Shown here piece after piece: positions 19,495 through 29,693 of a DNA stretch of 64,000 nucleotides; the stretch's first letter is position 1; each line of letters opens with the position of its first letter. The stretch is taken from NCBI GenBank assembly GCA_047692235.1, contig JBLLJR010000003.1, positions 1-64,000 of the forward strand. The letters run 5' to 3'. The translations under genes and the position numbers were made by a program. Source of the DNA: JBLLJR01 sp047692235. Lineage in GTDB: Bacteria > Pseudomonadota > Gammaproteobacteria > Enterobacterales > Enterobacteriaceae. Below the pieces are notes generated by a model. The model was not told where the DNA came from and did no database searches. It saw only the letters and a program-made list of their open reading frames with translations.

Positions 19495-19568
19495 TGTAAT
19501 AATTTTTTAAAATTAAGTAGTTATATATATTTATATTATTCATAAATGTAAAAAAATTTCAATTAAAA

Positions 19569-21614
19569 TTAAATTATTTCTTCTAAAATATTTATAATAT
19601 CTTCATAATATATTAATTTTATATTTAGTTGTTTAGCTTTTAATAATTTATTGCCATAATTTTTACCAACAATTAACATATCAGTTTTCTTTGAAATATT
19701 ATTACTTACTTTTGCCCCTAATTTTATCAATTTATATTTTATATCATCTCTACTTAATCTTCCTATTTTACCTGTTATAACAATACTTTTTTCTTTAAAA
19801 ATATTTGATTTATGATAAATATTAGATATATGTTTTATTTTATTTGGTTGAATAATAATGTTTAATTTTAATAAATCATTAATCAATTTTATATTATCTT
19901 TATTATTAAAATACTGATATATATGAGTCGCAGTTATTTTACCTATATTTTTAATATTATGTATTGATTCAAAATCAATTTTAATTAATTCATTTATTGA
20001 ATCAAATAATTGAGATATATTTATTGATGTAACTTTACCTACATATTTGATTCCTAAAGAATATATAAATTTATCTAAAGTTGTATTTTTAGATTTATTT
20101 ATTTCATTTAATATTTTAACTGCTAATTTAGAACTCACTCTATTTACATTCATTAATTTATTATAAGTTAATTTAAATAAATCTGGAATATCTTTAATTA
20201 AATTTATTTTAATTAATTGATTAACTAATTTATTTCCCATACCAGATATATTCATAGCATTTTTTGAAACAAAATAAACTATTTTTTTATGTAATTGATT
20301 AATACATTTAGATTGTATATTTGGGCAAAAAATTAAATTATTTTTTAAAACTATATTAGAATGGCATTTTGGGCATTTATTAGGAATAATTATTTGTTTT
20401 ATTTTATTATTTAATCTATATGATTTAATTACTTTTGAAATTTTAGGTATTATCCCACTAATAAATTCCACTAAAACAGTATCACCTATCATTAAATCTA
20501 ATTTCTTAATTATATTTATATTATGTAATGTAGCATTTTTAACTAAAATTCCTGATATATATATAGGATATAATTTAGCAATTGGTGTTATTTGGCCTGT
20601 TCTACCTATTTGGAAATTTACATCCACAATTTTTGTTAATTTTTGTTGTGATTTGAATTTATAAGCAATAGCCCATCTAGGATATTTATAAGAATTTCCT
20701 AATATTGTTTGTAAATATCTAGAATCTACTTTAACTACAATACCATCAATATAAAAATTTAATGATTTTTTAATTTTTATTATATTATTGTAATAATCTA
20801 AAATATCTTTTGAATGAAAATATATTTTATTATAATTACTAATTGGTATACCCCAATCTTTAAATTTTAACAAACATTCGTAATGACTATTAGGTAAATA
20901 ATATCCTTGAGATAACCCAATACTATGACAAAAAAATATTAAATTTCTTAAATAAATTACATTTGAGTTTAATTGTCTTAAAAGACCAGATGCAGTATGT
21001 CTAGGGCTGACTAATATTTTACTCTTATTTTTTTTTAATTCACTATTATATTTATTAAATTCTTTTTTAGACATGATAATTTCGCCACGTATTTCTATGA
21101 ATTGTTTTGTATTATCAATTTCACTATTATATTTAATAAATTTTGGTATATTTTTTATAATCAATACATTATTTGTAATATTTTCACCAATATTACCATT
21201 TCCTCTAGTCGCAGCATGTATAAATTTACCATATTTATAAAATAAACTTATCGCTATACCATCAAATTTTAATTCACAACAATAACGTAAATTATGTTGG
21301 TTATATTTTGCAATTTTAGATATTTTTTTTGTAAATATAATAAATTCATCTTTTGAAAAAACATTATTCAATGATAACATTGGTATTTTATGTTTTATTT
21401 TATTGAAATTTTTACTTATACTATTATTTACAAGTTTTGTGGGTGAATATTTGTTAACCAAATTAGGACGCATACGTTCTAATTTAATTAATCTATTCAT
21501 AGAATAATCATATATATTATCAGAAACTTGAGAAAAATTTTTTAAATAATATAAATTATTCCATATTTTAATTTTTTTTCGTAATATTAAAATTTCTTGC
21601 TCTATATAATCCAT
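19569..21614 (-). CDS. ligA: NAD-dependent DNA ligase
   Basis: LigA joins Okazaki fragments and repair nicks using NAD. The 681 residues compare with 671 in E. coli. Domains in order: Ia NAD-binding (about 1-70), adenylation domain with the catalytic Lys in CELKFDGIAISL near 117, OB fold with GRTGQITPIA, a four-cysteine zinc finger (CPKC near 412 and two further Cys), helix-hairpin-helix repeats (about 460-590) and a C-terminal BRCT domain (SIVITGKIGRLSRDDIKYKL, about 605-681). zipA, its E. coli neighbour, is absent. The chain is complete with no frame breaks. Confidence 0.96.
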   Translation of the reverse strand: MDYIEQEILILRKKIKIWNNLYYLKNFSQVSDNIYDYSMNRLIKLERMRPNLVNKYSPTKLVNNSISKNFNKIKHKIPMLSLNNVFSKDEFIIFTKKISKIAKYNQHNLRYCCELKFDGIAISLFYKYGKFIHAATRGNGNIGENITNNVLIIKNIPKFIKYNSEIDNTKQFIEIRGEIIMSKKEFNKYNSELKKNKSKILVSPRHTASGLLRQLNSNVIYLRNLIFFCHSIGLSQGYYLPNSHYECLLKFKDWGIPISNYNKIYFHSKDILDYYNNIIKIKKSLNFYIDGIVVKVDSRYLQTILGNSYKYPRWAIAYKFKSQQKLTKIVDVNFQIGRTGQITPIAKLYPIYISGILVKNATLHNINIIKKLDLMIGDTVLVEFISGIIPKISKVIKSYRLNNKIKQIIIPNKCPKCHSNIVLKNNLIFCPNIQSKCINQLHKKIVYFVSKNAMNISGMGNKLVNQLIKINLIKDIPDLFKLTYNKLMNVNRVSSKLAVKILNEINKSKNTTLDKFIYSLGIKYVGKVTSINISQLFDSINELIKIDFESIHNIKNIGKITATHIYQYFNNKDNIKLINDLLKLNIIIQPNKIKHISNIYHKSNIFKEKSIVITGKIGRLSRDDIKYKLIKLGAKVSNNISKKTDMLIVGKNYGNKLLKAKQLNIKLIYYEDIINILEEII

Positions 21615-21960
21615 ATTAAATAAATAACTTTTTTATAAATAAATGCGTAAATTACCTTGATAATTTAGTTTGTTTTAATTTTAATACTAAATTAAAATTA
21701 CATTATATATTTTAATATTAAATATGTACGTTATTACATATAAATAATAAATAAATTTATTAATGAATATACATTATTAGTAAATTTTAATTTATATAAA
21801 AATATTATTTATTATTAAATATTTAAAAGTATATAATATTATTAAATTTAACTTTATTAAAAATAATATATAATATTTTAACACTAGAATTAAAAGAGAC
21901 ATAAAGTTTATTACAAATAATAAAATAAATTATATTTCTCCATTATCTCTTTATAATAAA
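21615..21960. other. Non-coding divergent spacer ligA/zapE
   Basis: This 346-bp A/T spacer has no readable gene. It holds a perfect hairpin with 10-bp arms (TAATTTTAAT at 21676-21685 and its complement at 21691-21700, 5-base loop). Near zapE, AAAGAGA at about 21893 and TCTCTTT at about 21946 could pair across a 45-base loop in the zapE leader. No clear Shine-Dalgarno sequence precedes the zapE ATG. Confidence 0.5.
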
Positions 21961-23100
21961 ATGATAAAAGTTGGAAAATATAAAAAAAATCTAACACAAT
22001 CTAATATAATATATAAATTAAATTTAATTCATAAACAATTTTATCAAAAATTTAATATATGTTACAGCTATAGAAATTTATTTCATTATTTATTTATTGA
22101 GTTTTTAAATTTAATTAAAAATATAAAACAAAAAAAACAGCGTATAAAAAGTTTATATTTATGGGGAGATGTAGGTAACGGCAAAACTTGGATGATGGAT
22201 TTATTTTATGAAAGTTTACAAACGAAGCGTAAATTAAAGTTAAATTTTAATACATTTATAAATATTTTACATAAAAAAATATCTTTAATTGAAAATTCAA
22301 AAAATAAATTAGATTTAATTGCATCTTCTATAAAAAAAACAGTGGATATCATTTGTTGTGATGAATTTTTTATATCAGACATATCAAATGCAATGTTATT
22401 TAAATCAATTTTAGAAAAGTTATTATATCAAGATATGTTATTTGTAATAACATCTAATATATCACCAGATAATTTATATATTAATGGCTTAAATAGAGAA
22501 TTATTTTTACCTACTATAAAAAAAATAAAAGATAATTTTAATGTTATTTATGTTGATATAAACACAGATTTTAGAAAAAATAATATATCATCTTTTAATG
22601 CATGGTTTACACCTATAAATAATAATACAAATAAAATAATGAATAATATTTTTGAAAAAATTTCAAATAAAAAATTTTTTAAATATAAAAATTCGAATTT
22701 TTTAATAAAAATTAATAATCGTTTATTTAAAACATTAGGATATATAAATAATATAATTTCTTTTGATTTTAAAGATTTATGTGATAAAAATTTTAGTCAA
22801 AATGACTATGTATATTTATCTAAAAAATTTAATATTATATTAATATATAATGTTGCTCAAATGAATCATTTAACAGATGATATAGCTCGTCGTTTTTTAT
22901 CTTTGATAGATGAATTATATTTAAGACGTGTAAAATTAATAGCTTCATCTTTAGTAGCATTAGATTCTATATATATAGGAAATTTATTAAAATTTGAATA
23001 TAAACGCTGTATATCACGTTTATATGAAATGCAAAAAAAAGAATATTTACAAGACATGTATTTATGCATAAATAGAATAATTAAAAACATAAATTTATAA
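21961..23100 (+). CDS. zapE: ZapE, cell division P-loop ATPase
   Basis: ZapE (YhcM) is an AFG1-family ATPase associated with the Z ring in enterobacteria. The 379 residues match the 375 of E. coli. The Walker A motif is LWGDVGNGKTWMMD near 62-75, Walker B is DIICCDEFFISDI near 130, and the sensor region LFVITSNISPDNLY follows; NGLNRELFLPTI and YLSKKFNIILI align with the C-terminal half. It lies 33 bp upstream of rplM, the same arrangement as in E. coli (zapE, rplM, rpsI). Confidence 0.92.
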   Translation: MIKVGKYKKNLTQSNIIYKLNLIHKQFYQKFNICYSYRNLFHYLFIEFLNLIKNIKQKKQRIKSLYLWGDVGNGKTWMMDLFYESLQTKRKLKLNFNTFINILHKKISLIENSKNKLDLIASSIKKTVDIICCDEFFISDISNAMLFKSILEKLLYQDMLFVITSNISPDNLYINGLNRELFLPTIKKIKDNFNVIYVDINTDFRKNNISSFNAWFTPINNNTNKIMNNIFEKISNKKFFKYKNSNFLIKINNRLFKTLGYINNIISFDFKDLCDKNFSQNDYVYLSKKFNIILIYNVAQMNHLTDDIARRFLSLIDELYLRRVKLIASSLVALDSIYIGNLLKFEYKRCISRLYEMQKKEYLQDMYLCINRIIKNINL

Positions 23101-23133
23101 TAATATGACTAAAATAATAAGTAGGTATTTTAA

Positions 23134-23562
23134 ATGAAAACTTTTACTGCAAAATTACATACAATTAAGCGTATATGGTATATAGCTGATGCTAAAAATA
23201 AGATTTTAGGTCGTTTTGCAACTCAATTAGCATTATATCTCCGTGGTAAACATAAACCTACATATACTCAACATCTTGATACTGGAGATTATATTATAGT
23301 AATAAATGCTGATAAAATTATAGTAACTGGTAATAAATATAAAGATAAAAGTTATTTTCATCATACTGGATATGTTGGTGGTATAAAAAAAATTTCTTTT
23401 AAAGACATGATGTCTTATTCTCCAAAATTAGTTTTAAAACGCGCAGTTAAAGGTATGTTACCTAAAGGACCTTTAGGCCGTGATATGTTATTAAAACTTA
23501 AAATTTATACTGGAACTAATCATTGCCATTCAGCACAAAAACCACAAAATTTAAATATTTAA
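23134..23562 (+). CDS. rplM: Large ribosomal subunit protein L13
   Basis: L13 is an early-assembly 50S protein binding 23S rRNA. The 142 residues equal the E. coli length. The start [34 protein letters not shown] near 16, [21 protein letters not shown] and the ending [16 protein letters not shown] are characteristic. rpsI follows after 13 bp, giving the universal rplM-rpsI pair. Confidence 0.98.
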   Translation: MKTFTAKLHTIKRIWYIADAKNKILGRFATQLALYLRGKHKPTYTQHLDTGDYIIVINADKIIVTGNKYKDKSYFHHTGYVGGIKKISFKDMMSYSPKLVLKRAVKGMLPKGPLGRDMLLKLKIYTGTNHCHSAQKPQNLNI

Positions 23563-23575
23563 TAGGAATTTAAAA

Positions 23576-23968
23576 ATGGTTAATAATATATTTTATGGAA
23601 CTGGTCGAAGAAAGCGTTCTGTTGCTAGAGTATTTATTAAAGATGGTTTTGGAAAAGTTACAATTAATAAAATAGAAATTGATCAGTATTTTAAAAGAAG
23701 TACATCGAAAATGATAATATATCAGCCATTAGAGTTAGTAAATATGGCAAACAAACTAAATTTATACGTAACAGTTAAAGGTGGTGGAAATTCTGGTCAA
23801 GCTGGTGCAATTAGACATGGTATATCTCGTGCATTAGTTAAGTATGATTTAACATTACGAAAAAAATTAAGAAAATTTGGTTTTATAACTAGAGATTCTC
23901 GTAAAGTAGAACGTAAAAAATTTGGATTACATAAAGCAAGAAAAAGTCCTCAATTTTCTAAAAGATAA
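23576..23968 (+). CDS. rpsI: Small ribosomal subunit protein S9
   Basis: S9 sits in the 30S head, with its C-terminal tail reaching the P-site tRNA. The 130 residues equal the E. coli protein. Motifs are [14 protein letters not shown] at the start, [20 protein letters not shown] in the middle, and the basic tail [20 protein letters not shown] ending with the conserved terminal Lys-Arg. It is co-transcribed with rplM. Confidence 0.98.
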   Translation: MVNNIFYGTGRRKRSVARVFIKDGFGKVTINKIEIDQYFKRSTSKMIIYQPLELVNMANKLNLYVTVKGGGNSGQAGAIRHGISRALVKYDLTLRKKLRKFGFITRDSRKVERKKFGLHKARKSPQFSKR

Positions 23969-24051
23969 TATATTTTATTTTAATAATTTTATATAATTTT
24001 AACTAAATTAATTTTTATATAATAAATATTTCAATATTAATAAGGAAAATT

Positions 24052-25146
24052 ATGTCTGGAAATAGTATTGGTCAATGTTTTTGTGTTACTACATTTGGTG
24101 AATCACATGGATTCGCTATTGGAGGTATTGTAGATGGTGTGCCACCAGGCTTATATATTACTAAAACAGATATACAAAATGAACTTGATAAAAGACGTCC
24201 TGGATTTTCTAAATATACAACACAACGTAAAGAATTAGATAAAATACAGATTTTATCTGGTATATTTGACAATATAACTACTGGAACTAGTATTGGATTA
24301 ATAATTGGTAATACAAATTGCAGATCTCAAGATTATAATGATATTAAAAATTTATTTCGTCCTGGACATGCTGATTTTAGTTATGAAAAAAAATATGGTA
24401 TACGTGATTATCGAGGAGGTGGTCGATCATCAGCTAGAGAAACTGCTATACGTGTTGCAGCAGGAGCTATTGCCAAAAAATATTTATTTCAAGAATGCAA
24501 TGTAAAAATACAAGGTTATTTATCACAAATGGGGAATATTTGTTGTAAATTAAATAATTTAAATTTTGTAAATCAAAATCAATTTTTTTGTCCAGATGAA
24601 AGTAAAATAAATGAACTTGATGTAATGATTCGAAAATTAAAAAAAACGGGTAATTCAGTAGGAGCTAAAATTTCAATAATAATTAATAATGTACCAATTG
24701 GATTAGGAGAACCAGTATTTGATAAACTAGATGCAGATTTAGCACATGCATTAATGGGAATAAATGCTGTTAAAGGTGTTGAAATTGGTGATGGTTTTTC
24801 AGTAGTTGATAAATATGGAAATGAAAATAGAGATGAAATGAATAAGTATGGTTTTAAAAGTAATCATGCTGGCGGAATATTAGGAGGTATAAGTATAGGG
24901 GAGCCAATAAAAATAAATATAGCTTTAAAACCAACATCAAGTATTTCTATACCAGGTGAAACGATAAATAATAAAGGTGAAACTGTAAAAATAATTACAC
25001 GAGGACGACATGATCCATGCGTTGGAATTAGAGCAGTGCCAATTGCTGAAGCAATGACAGCTATAGTTTTAATGGATCATTATCTAAGATATAGAGCTCA
25101 GTGTAAAAATTTTATTAAAAAAAATCAAAATATATTTAAAGAATAA
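24052..25146 (+). CDS. aroC: Chorismate synthase
   Basis: AroC converts EPSP to chorismate, the last step of the shikimate pathway, using reduced FMN. The 364 residues match the family (361). The three family signatures are visible: [18 protein letters not shown] near 14, [30 protein letters not shown] near 105, and [19 protein letters not shown] near 318. An AAGGA Shine-Dalgarno precedes the ATG. The product feeds folate, ubiquinone or aromatic amino acids; no other shikimate gene is in this window. It is convergent with eno. Confidence 0.97.
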   Translation: MSGNSIGQCFCVTTFGESHGFAIGGIVDGVPPGLYITKTDIQNELDKRRPGFSKYTTQRKELDKIQILSGIFDNITTGTSIGLIIGNTNCRSQDYNDIKNLFRPGHADFSYEKKYGIRDYRGGGRSSARETAIRVAAGAIAKKYLFQECNVKIQGYLSQMGNICCKLNNLNFVNQNQFFCPDESKINELDVMIRKLKKTGNSVGAKISIIINNVPIGLGEPVFDKLDADLAHALMGINAVKGVEIGDGFSVVDKYGNENRDEMNKYGFKSNHAGGILGGISIGEPIKINIALKPTSSISIPGETINNKGETVKIITRGRHDPCVGIRAVPIAEAMTAIVLMDHYLRYRAQCKNFIKKNQNIFKE

Positions 25147-25158
25147 TTTTTATTTATA

Positions 25159-26451
25159 TTAGAAAAAGTTTATTTTTTTATTAATTTTAACATTATTTCC
25201 TAATATTTCATCTATACGAATCAATCTGTTATATTTAGCCACTCTATCAGATCTACTCATTGATCCTGTTTTAATTTGATTAGATTGTGTACCTATTGCT
25301 AAATCTGCAATAAAAGTATCTTCTGTTTCTCCTGATCTATGGGATATAATAGTATTATATCTATATTTTTTTGCCATTTCTATTACAGAAAATGTTTCAG
25401 TTAATGATCCAATTTGATTAGGTTTTATTAAAATAGTATTTGCAATTTTTTTATTAATATACTTTTTAAAAATTTTTTTGTTAGTTACAAATAAATCATC
25501 ACCTACTATTTGAATTTTATTTCCAAGTAATTTTGTTTGATAAATAAATCCATTTATATCTAATTCATTTAAACCATCCTCTATAGAGGATATCGGATAT
25601 AAATTAGTTAATTTTTTTAAATAATGTGTAAATTCTTTAGAATTAAATTTTTTATTTTCACTTTTTAAGTAGTATAATTTTGTTTTATTATTAAATAATT
25701 CTGATGCCGCACAATCTATAGCTATAGAAATATCTTTATTTTCTTTATATCCCGATTTTATAATTGCATCTTGAATATATTCTAATGCTTCTATATTAGA
25801 TTTTAAATTAGGAGCATATCCTCCTTCATCTCCTACAGATATAGATTTATTAGATTTTTTTAACAAAATTCCTAATGTATGAAATATTTCTGAGCCTATC
25901 TGTATAGCTTCTTTAATATTATTAGCAATCATGGGTTTAATCATAAATTCCTGAATGTCAATATTATTATTTGCATGTTTTCCTCCATTAATTATATTAA
26001 TCATTGGTAATGGCATTAAAAATTGATTAGTATTATTATTTAACTTTGCAATATATTCATATAAATTCATATTTTTATATTTAGCTGCTGATTTTGCACA
26101 TGCTAATGATACTGCTAAAATAGAATTAGCTCCTAATACTGACTTATTTTCTGTACCATCTAAATTTATCATAATATTATCAATTAAATATTGATCTGTA
26201 ACATCTTTATTTAGTAAAGCTTTACATATTGGTCCATTTATTGCATTTACAGCTTTAGTTACACCTTTACCATAAAATCTATTTATATCATTATCTCTTA
26301 ATTCTAATGCTTCACGTGATCCTGTTGATGCACCTGATGGGACAGATGATAATCCAATAAATTTATGTAAAGTATGTATTTCTGCTTCCACAGTAGGACA
26401 TCCTCGAGAATCTATAATTTCTCTTCCTATAATTTTTGTGATATTACACAT
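25159..26451 (-). CDS. eno: Enolase
   Basis: Enolase converts 2-phosphoglycerate to phosphoenolpyruvate. The 430 residues match the normal length. Motifs include [15 protein letters not shown] at the start, [14 protein letters not shown] near 105, the GDEGGYAPN loop, and the metal ligands in [17 protein letters not shown] and [23 protein letters not shown] carries the catalytic Lys, followed by the HRSGETED loop. It lies 49 bp downstream of pyrG on the same strand, the order found in E. coli. In E. coli enolase also binds RNase E, but the scaffold needed for that is missing from the RNase E here. Confidence 0.98.
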   Translation of the reverse strand: MCNITKIIGREIIDSRGCPTVEAEIHTLHKFIGLSSVPSGASTGSREALELRDNDINRFYGKGVTKAVNAINGPICKALLNKDVTDQYLIDNIMINLDGTENKSVLGANSILAVSLACAKSAAKYKNMNLYEYIAKLNNNTNQFLMPLPMINIINGGKHANNNIDIQEFMIKPMIANNIKEAIQIGSEIFHTLGILLKKSNKSISVGDEGGYAPNLKSNIEALEYIQDAIIKSGYKENKDISIAIDCAASELFNNKTKLYYLKSENKKFNSKEFTHYLKKLTNLYPISSIEDGLNELDINGFIYQTKLLGNKIQIVGDDLFVTNKKIFKKYINKKIANTILIKPNQIGSLTETFSVIEMAKKYRYNTIISHRSGETEDTFIADLAIGTQSNQIKTGSMSRSDRVAKYNRLIRIDEILGNNVKINKKINFF

Positions 26452-26500
26452 GTACTATGATTCCATAAATTATGTTAATAATAAAATTTTTAAAACAAGT

Positions 26501-28138
26501 TTAATTACGTTTTATTTTATAATTAAAAGCTGCTTTTATAAAATTTATAAATAAAGGATGACTATTTGTTGGTGTTGAAGTAAATTCAGGATGAAATTGA
26601 CTAGCAATAAACCATGGATGGTCTAAATATTCTATTATTTCTACTAAATTATTATTTTCTGACCAACCAGATACAATCAATGTATCATGTTTAATATTTT
26701 TTAATAAAATATTATTAACTTCGTATCTGTGGCGATGTCGTTCTATAATAATACTTTTACCATATAATTTATAAGCTAAACTATTTTTTATTAATTTACA
26801 TTTATAATTACCTAATCTCATTGAGCCATTTAAATTACATAAATTTTTAAATCTTAATTTATTAAAATTATTTGTATCATGCCATTCTGAGATTAATGCT
26901 ATTATAGGATATTTACAATCTTTTATAAATTCAGTAGAATTTGCATCTGGTTTGTTTAAAACATTTCTTGCGTATTCAATAATTGCAATTTGCATACCTA
27001 AACAAATTCCTAAATATGGAACTTTTTTTTCTCTTGCGTATTTAGCAGATAAAATTTTACCTTCTATTCCTCTATAACCAAAGCCTCCTGGTATTAAAAT
27101 TGCATCTAAATGTTTAAGTTGTCTTATACCATGTTTTTCTATATTTTGAGCATCAATGAATTTAATATTAACTTTGATATTATTTTTAATTCCCGCATGA
27201 AGTAAAGCTTCAGTAATAGACTTGTATGCATCTGGTAATTTCATATATTTACTTACAATACCTACATTTACTAAATCTTTTGAGATATTATAATTATGTA
27301 CTATTTTTTCCCATTTTTGTAAATTTGCTTCTGGATAATTAAGATTAAAATAATTACAAATATATTTATCAATTTTCTGATCATGTAATACTAAAGGTAT
27401 CTTATATATTAAATTTTCATTTTTTACTGAAAAAATAGCATTTTGAGGCACATTACAAAATAATGAAATTTTAGCTTTATTTTTATTTGCAAGTATTTTA
27501 TTTGTTCGACATATAATAATGTTGGGTTGTATTCCTGTGGATAATAATTTTTGTACAGAATGTTGGGTAGGTTTAGTTTTTAGTTCTTTTGAAGTCGATA
27601 AATATGGAACTAAAGTTACATGTAAATAAATAGTATTTTTATCACCAATATCTATGGATATTTGACGTATTGCTTCTAAAAACGGTAATGATTCAATATC
27701 TCCAACTGTTCCTCCAATTTCTACAATAGTAATATCATAATTTTTCCCAAGATCAATAATTCTATTTTTTATTTCATTAGTAACATGCGGTATAACTTGT
27801 ACAGCTTCGCCTATAAAATCACCTTTTCTTTCTTTATATAGAACATTAGAATAAATTCTTCCTATAGTATAATGATTTTTATTTGTCATTTTAACATCCA
27901 TAAATCTTTCGTAATGTCCTAAATCCATATCGGTTTCAAAACCATCATAAGTTACAAATATTTCACCATGATGTATAGGGCTTATATTTCTTGCATCTAT
28001 ATTAATATATGGATCTAATTTCATTATACTAACATTTAATTTGCGCGATGTAAGAATAGAGGCTAATGAAGATGCTATGACTCCTTTACCTAATGAAGAT
28101 ACAACTCCTCCAGTTATGAAAATATAATTAGTAAGCAT
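26501..28138 (-). CDS. pyrG: CTP synthase
   Basis: PyrG aminates UTP to CTP with glutamine and ATP. The 545 residues equal the E. coli length. The synthetase domain (1-265) has [19 protein letters not shown] near 11 as the P-loop, [10 protein letters not shown] and [14 protein letters not shown]. The glutaminase domain (about 290-545) has [10 protein letters not shown], the nucleophile Cys in GICLGMQIA near 379 and the His-Glu pair in [11 protein letters not shown]. mazG, which precedes pyrG in E. coli, is missing. dapA lies 337 bp upstream on the same strand. Confidence 0.98.
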   Translation of the reverse strand: MLTNYIFITGGVVSSLGKGVIASSLASILTSRKLNVSIMKLDPYINIDARNISPIHHGEIFVTYDGFETDMDLGHYERFMDVKMTNKNHYTIGRIYSNVLYKERKGDFIGEAVQVIPHVTNEIKNRIIDLGKNYDITIVEIGGTVGDIESLPFLEAIRQISIDIGDKNTIYLHVTLVPYLSTSKELKTKPTQHSVQKLLSTGIQPNIIICRTNKILANKNKAKISLFCNVPQNAIFSVKNENLIYKIPLVLHDQKIDKYICNYFNLNYPEANLQKWEKIVHNYNISKDLVNVGIVSKYMKLPDAYKSITEALLHAGIKNNIKVNIKFIDAQNIEKHGIRQLKHLDAILIPGGFGYRGIEGKILSAKYAREKKVPYLGICLGMQIAIIEYARNVLNKPDANSTEFIKDCKYPIIALISEWHDTNNFNKLRFKNLCNLNGSMRLGNYKCKLIKNSLAYKLYGKSIIIERHRHRYEVNNILLKNIKHDTLIVSGWSENNNLVEIIEYLDHPWFIASQFHPEFTSTPTNSHPLFINFIKAAFNYKIKRN

Positions 28139-28475
28139 ATTAAATACCTGAAATAAATTTTTTTAAAAACAATATATTAAGTGACTATAAGTAAAATACT
28201 TATTTATGTTTATTCAAAATACATAAAATTATCACTACTATTAAAAGTAACAAATTTATTTATATTATAACATTTTAATTTATATAACTATATGTATATA
28301 TGTAATTTATTACTTGAGTAACATAAATTTATTTAATTTTAATAATTATCAAGTGCATTTTATATAAATTAATCTTAAATATTTTATTATAAAAATAATT
28401 AATATTTACTTTTAGTAAAAATTTTTTAATAAAAATTAATAAATGATTATTAATAATTAAAAATTATATTTGATA
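28139..28475. other. Non-coding spacer between dapA and pyrG
   Basis: This 337-bp A/T spacer separates dapA and pyrG, both on the minus strand. I see only short inverted repeats, for example TTTACT/AGTAAA around 28410, and no gene remnant. It presumably contains the pyrG promoter, but no convincing -35/-10 pair was found. Confidence 0.5.
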
Positions 28476-29357
28476 TTAATTTATTAAATTTGCATTCATT
28501 AATGCTTGTTTAACTTTAATATAATAACGCTTTTTTAATTTAGTCATGGGTAATCTTAAATTATCATTATTAATTAGACCTAATATTTTGCAAGCCCATT
28601 TAACTGGAATTGGATTTGTTTCAATAAATAATTGCTCATGTAAAAATGATAATTTTTCATTAATTTTTTTAGCTTTATTATATTTACCTTGATTAGCTAA
28701 ATAGCAAATATTAGACATTTCTTTTGCCGCAACATTAGCTGTTACAGATATTACACCATTTCCTCCTAGTATAATAAAATCTAATGCACTAGCATCATCA
28801 CCACTAAATAATAAAAAATTTTTTGAAACTAATTTTTTAATTTTTCTAACACGATTTAAATCTCCTGTTGCCTCTTTTATTCCAATGATATTATTTATAT
28901 TTGATAATTTTGATATAGTATTAGGTAATAAATCACATCCTGTTCTATTAGGAATATTATACAATATTTGAAGTAAGTCTGTATTTTCAGCTATTAATTT
29001 AAAATGTTTATATAAACCTTCTTGCGTAGGTTTATTATAATATGGAGTTACACTTAAACAACCTGATACACCACTATTCTCAAATGAATTTGTCAAATAT
29101 ATTGCTTCAGTTGTAGAATTAGCTCCAGTACCTGCAATTATAGGTATACGATTATCACTAATTTCTAAAGCTAACATAACAACATTATGATGTTCTTTTT
29201 GACTTAATGTAGATGATTCTCCTGTAGTTCCTACTACTACTATAGCTTTAGTACCATTAATTATATGATAATTAATTAATCTTTTTAAACTTATACGATC
29301 AATTAATCCTTTATCGTTCATTGGAGTAATTAAAGCAACTATACTACCTTCAAACAT
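28476..29357 (-). CDS. dapA: 4-hydroxy-tetrahydrodipicolinate synthase
   Basis: DapA condenses pyruvate and aspartate semialdehyde, the first committed step to diaminopimelate and lysine. The 293 residues match E. coli (292). The Schiff-base Lys lies in [14 protein letters not shown] near 161, the catalytic Tyr in [12 protein letters not shown] near 133, and [12 protein letters not shown] near 41 is the pyruvate-binding loop. It starts from the ATG at 29357 after an AAGGAGATAT ribosome-binding site. A candidate promoter lies at 29545-29518. bamC and the rest of the E. coli neighbourhood are absent. Confidence 0.97.
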   Translation of the reverse strand: MFEGSIVALITPMNDKGLIDRISLKRLINYHIINGTKAIVVVGTTGESSTLSQKEHHNVVMLALEISDNRIPIIAGTGANSTTEAIYLTNSFENSGVSGCLSVTPYYNKPTQEGLYKHFKLIAENTDLLQILYNIPNRTGCDLLPNTISKLSNINNIIGIKEATGDLNRVRKIKKLVSKNFLLFSGDDASALDFIILGGNGVISVTANVAAKEMSNICYLANQGKYNKAKKINEKLSFLHEQLFIETNPIPVKWACKILGLINNDNLRLPMTKLKKRYYIKVKQALMNANLIN

Positions 29358-29517
29358 TTATAATATCTCCTTATTAATAAATCATGAATTAAATTTTCAA
29401 AATTTATTAATATATATTCAAAAATATAAATCAATATAATTTTATTCATAAAATTAATACATATTATTTTATAATAACACTTTAATCTTATATATGTTTA
29501 TATTATATAAATTGAGA

Positions 29518-29545
29518 GTTATATTTATGTATAAATAATTGTCAA
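29518..29545 (-). promoter_or_regulatory. Candidate sigma70 promoter for dapA
   Basis: On the minus strand a perfect TTGACA (29545-29540) is followed after 16 bases by TATAAC (29523-29518), matching five of six -10 positions. Transcription would start near 29511 and give a leader of about 150 bases before dapA. In so AT-rich a spacer -10-like boxes are common, so the weight rests on the rarer TTGACA. Confidence 0.45.
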
Positions 29546-29549
29546 TGTA

Positions 29550-29577
29550 TTGATTTTAATATATATTAATATATAAT
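29550..29577 (+). promoter_or_regulatory. Candidate sigma70 promoter for thrS operon
   Basis: TTGATT (29550-29555), 16 bases, then a perfect TATAAT (29572-29577) on the plus strand. It lies about 115 bases upstream of the thrS GTG start and five bases from the -35 of the divergent dapA promoter. The predicted leader contains the dyad at 29623-29647. Confidence 0.45.
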
Positions 29578-29693
29578 ATATTATATTATTTTATTAATTA
29601 GAGAAATGAAATATATTTTTAAAATATTAATTAACTTAATTAATATTAAATAATATTTAAAATCTTAAATTATTTTATTAGGAAGTAAATAAA

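Larger units (their letters stand above)
29358..29693. other. Divergent control region dapA/thrS
   Basis: This 336-bp spacer separates dapA (minus) from thrS (plus). Two candidate promoters lie almost back to back: a minus-strand one at 29545-29518 and a plus-strand one at 29550-29577. A perfect dyad with 12-bp arms and a single central C occupies 29623-29647, within the predicted thrS leader. I see no tRNA-Thr-like anticodon hairpin such as forms the E. coli thrS operator. Confidence 0.5.

Noticed and set aside
29620..29693. E. coli-type thrS translational operator mimicking tRNA-Thr
   Set aside because: No anticodon-like CGT loop or GC stem is present; the dyad at 29623-29647 is pure A/T apart from one C.
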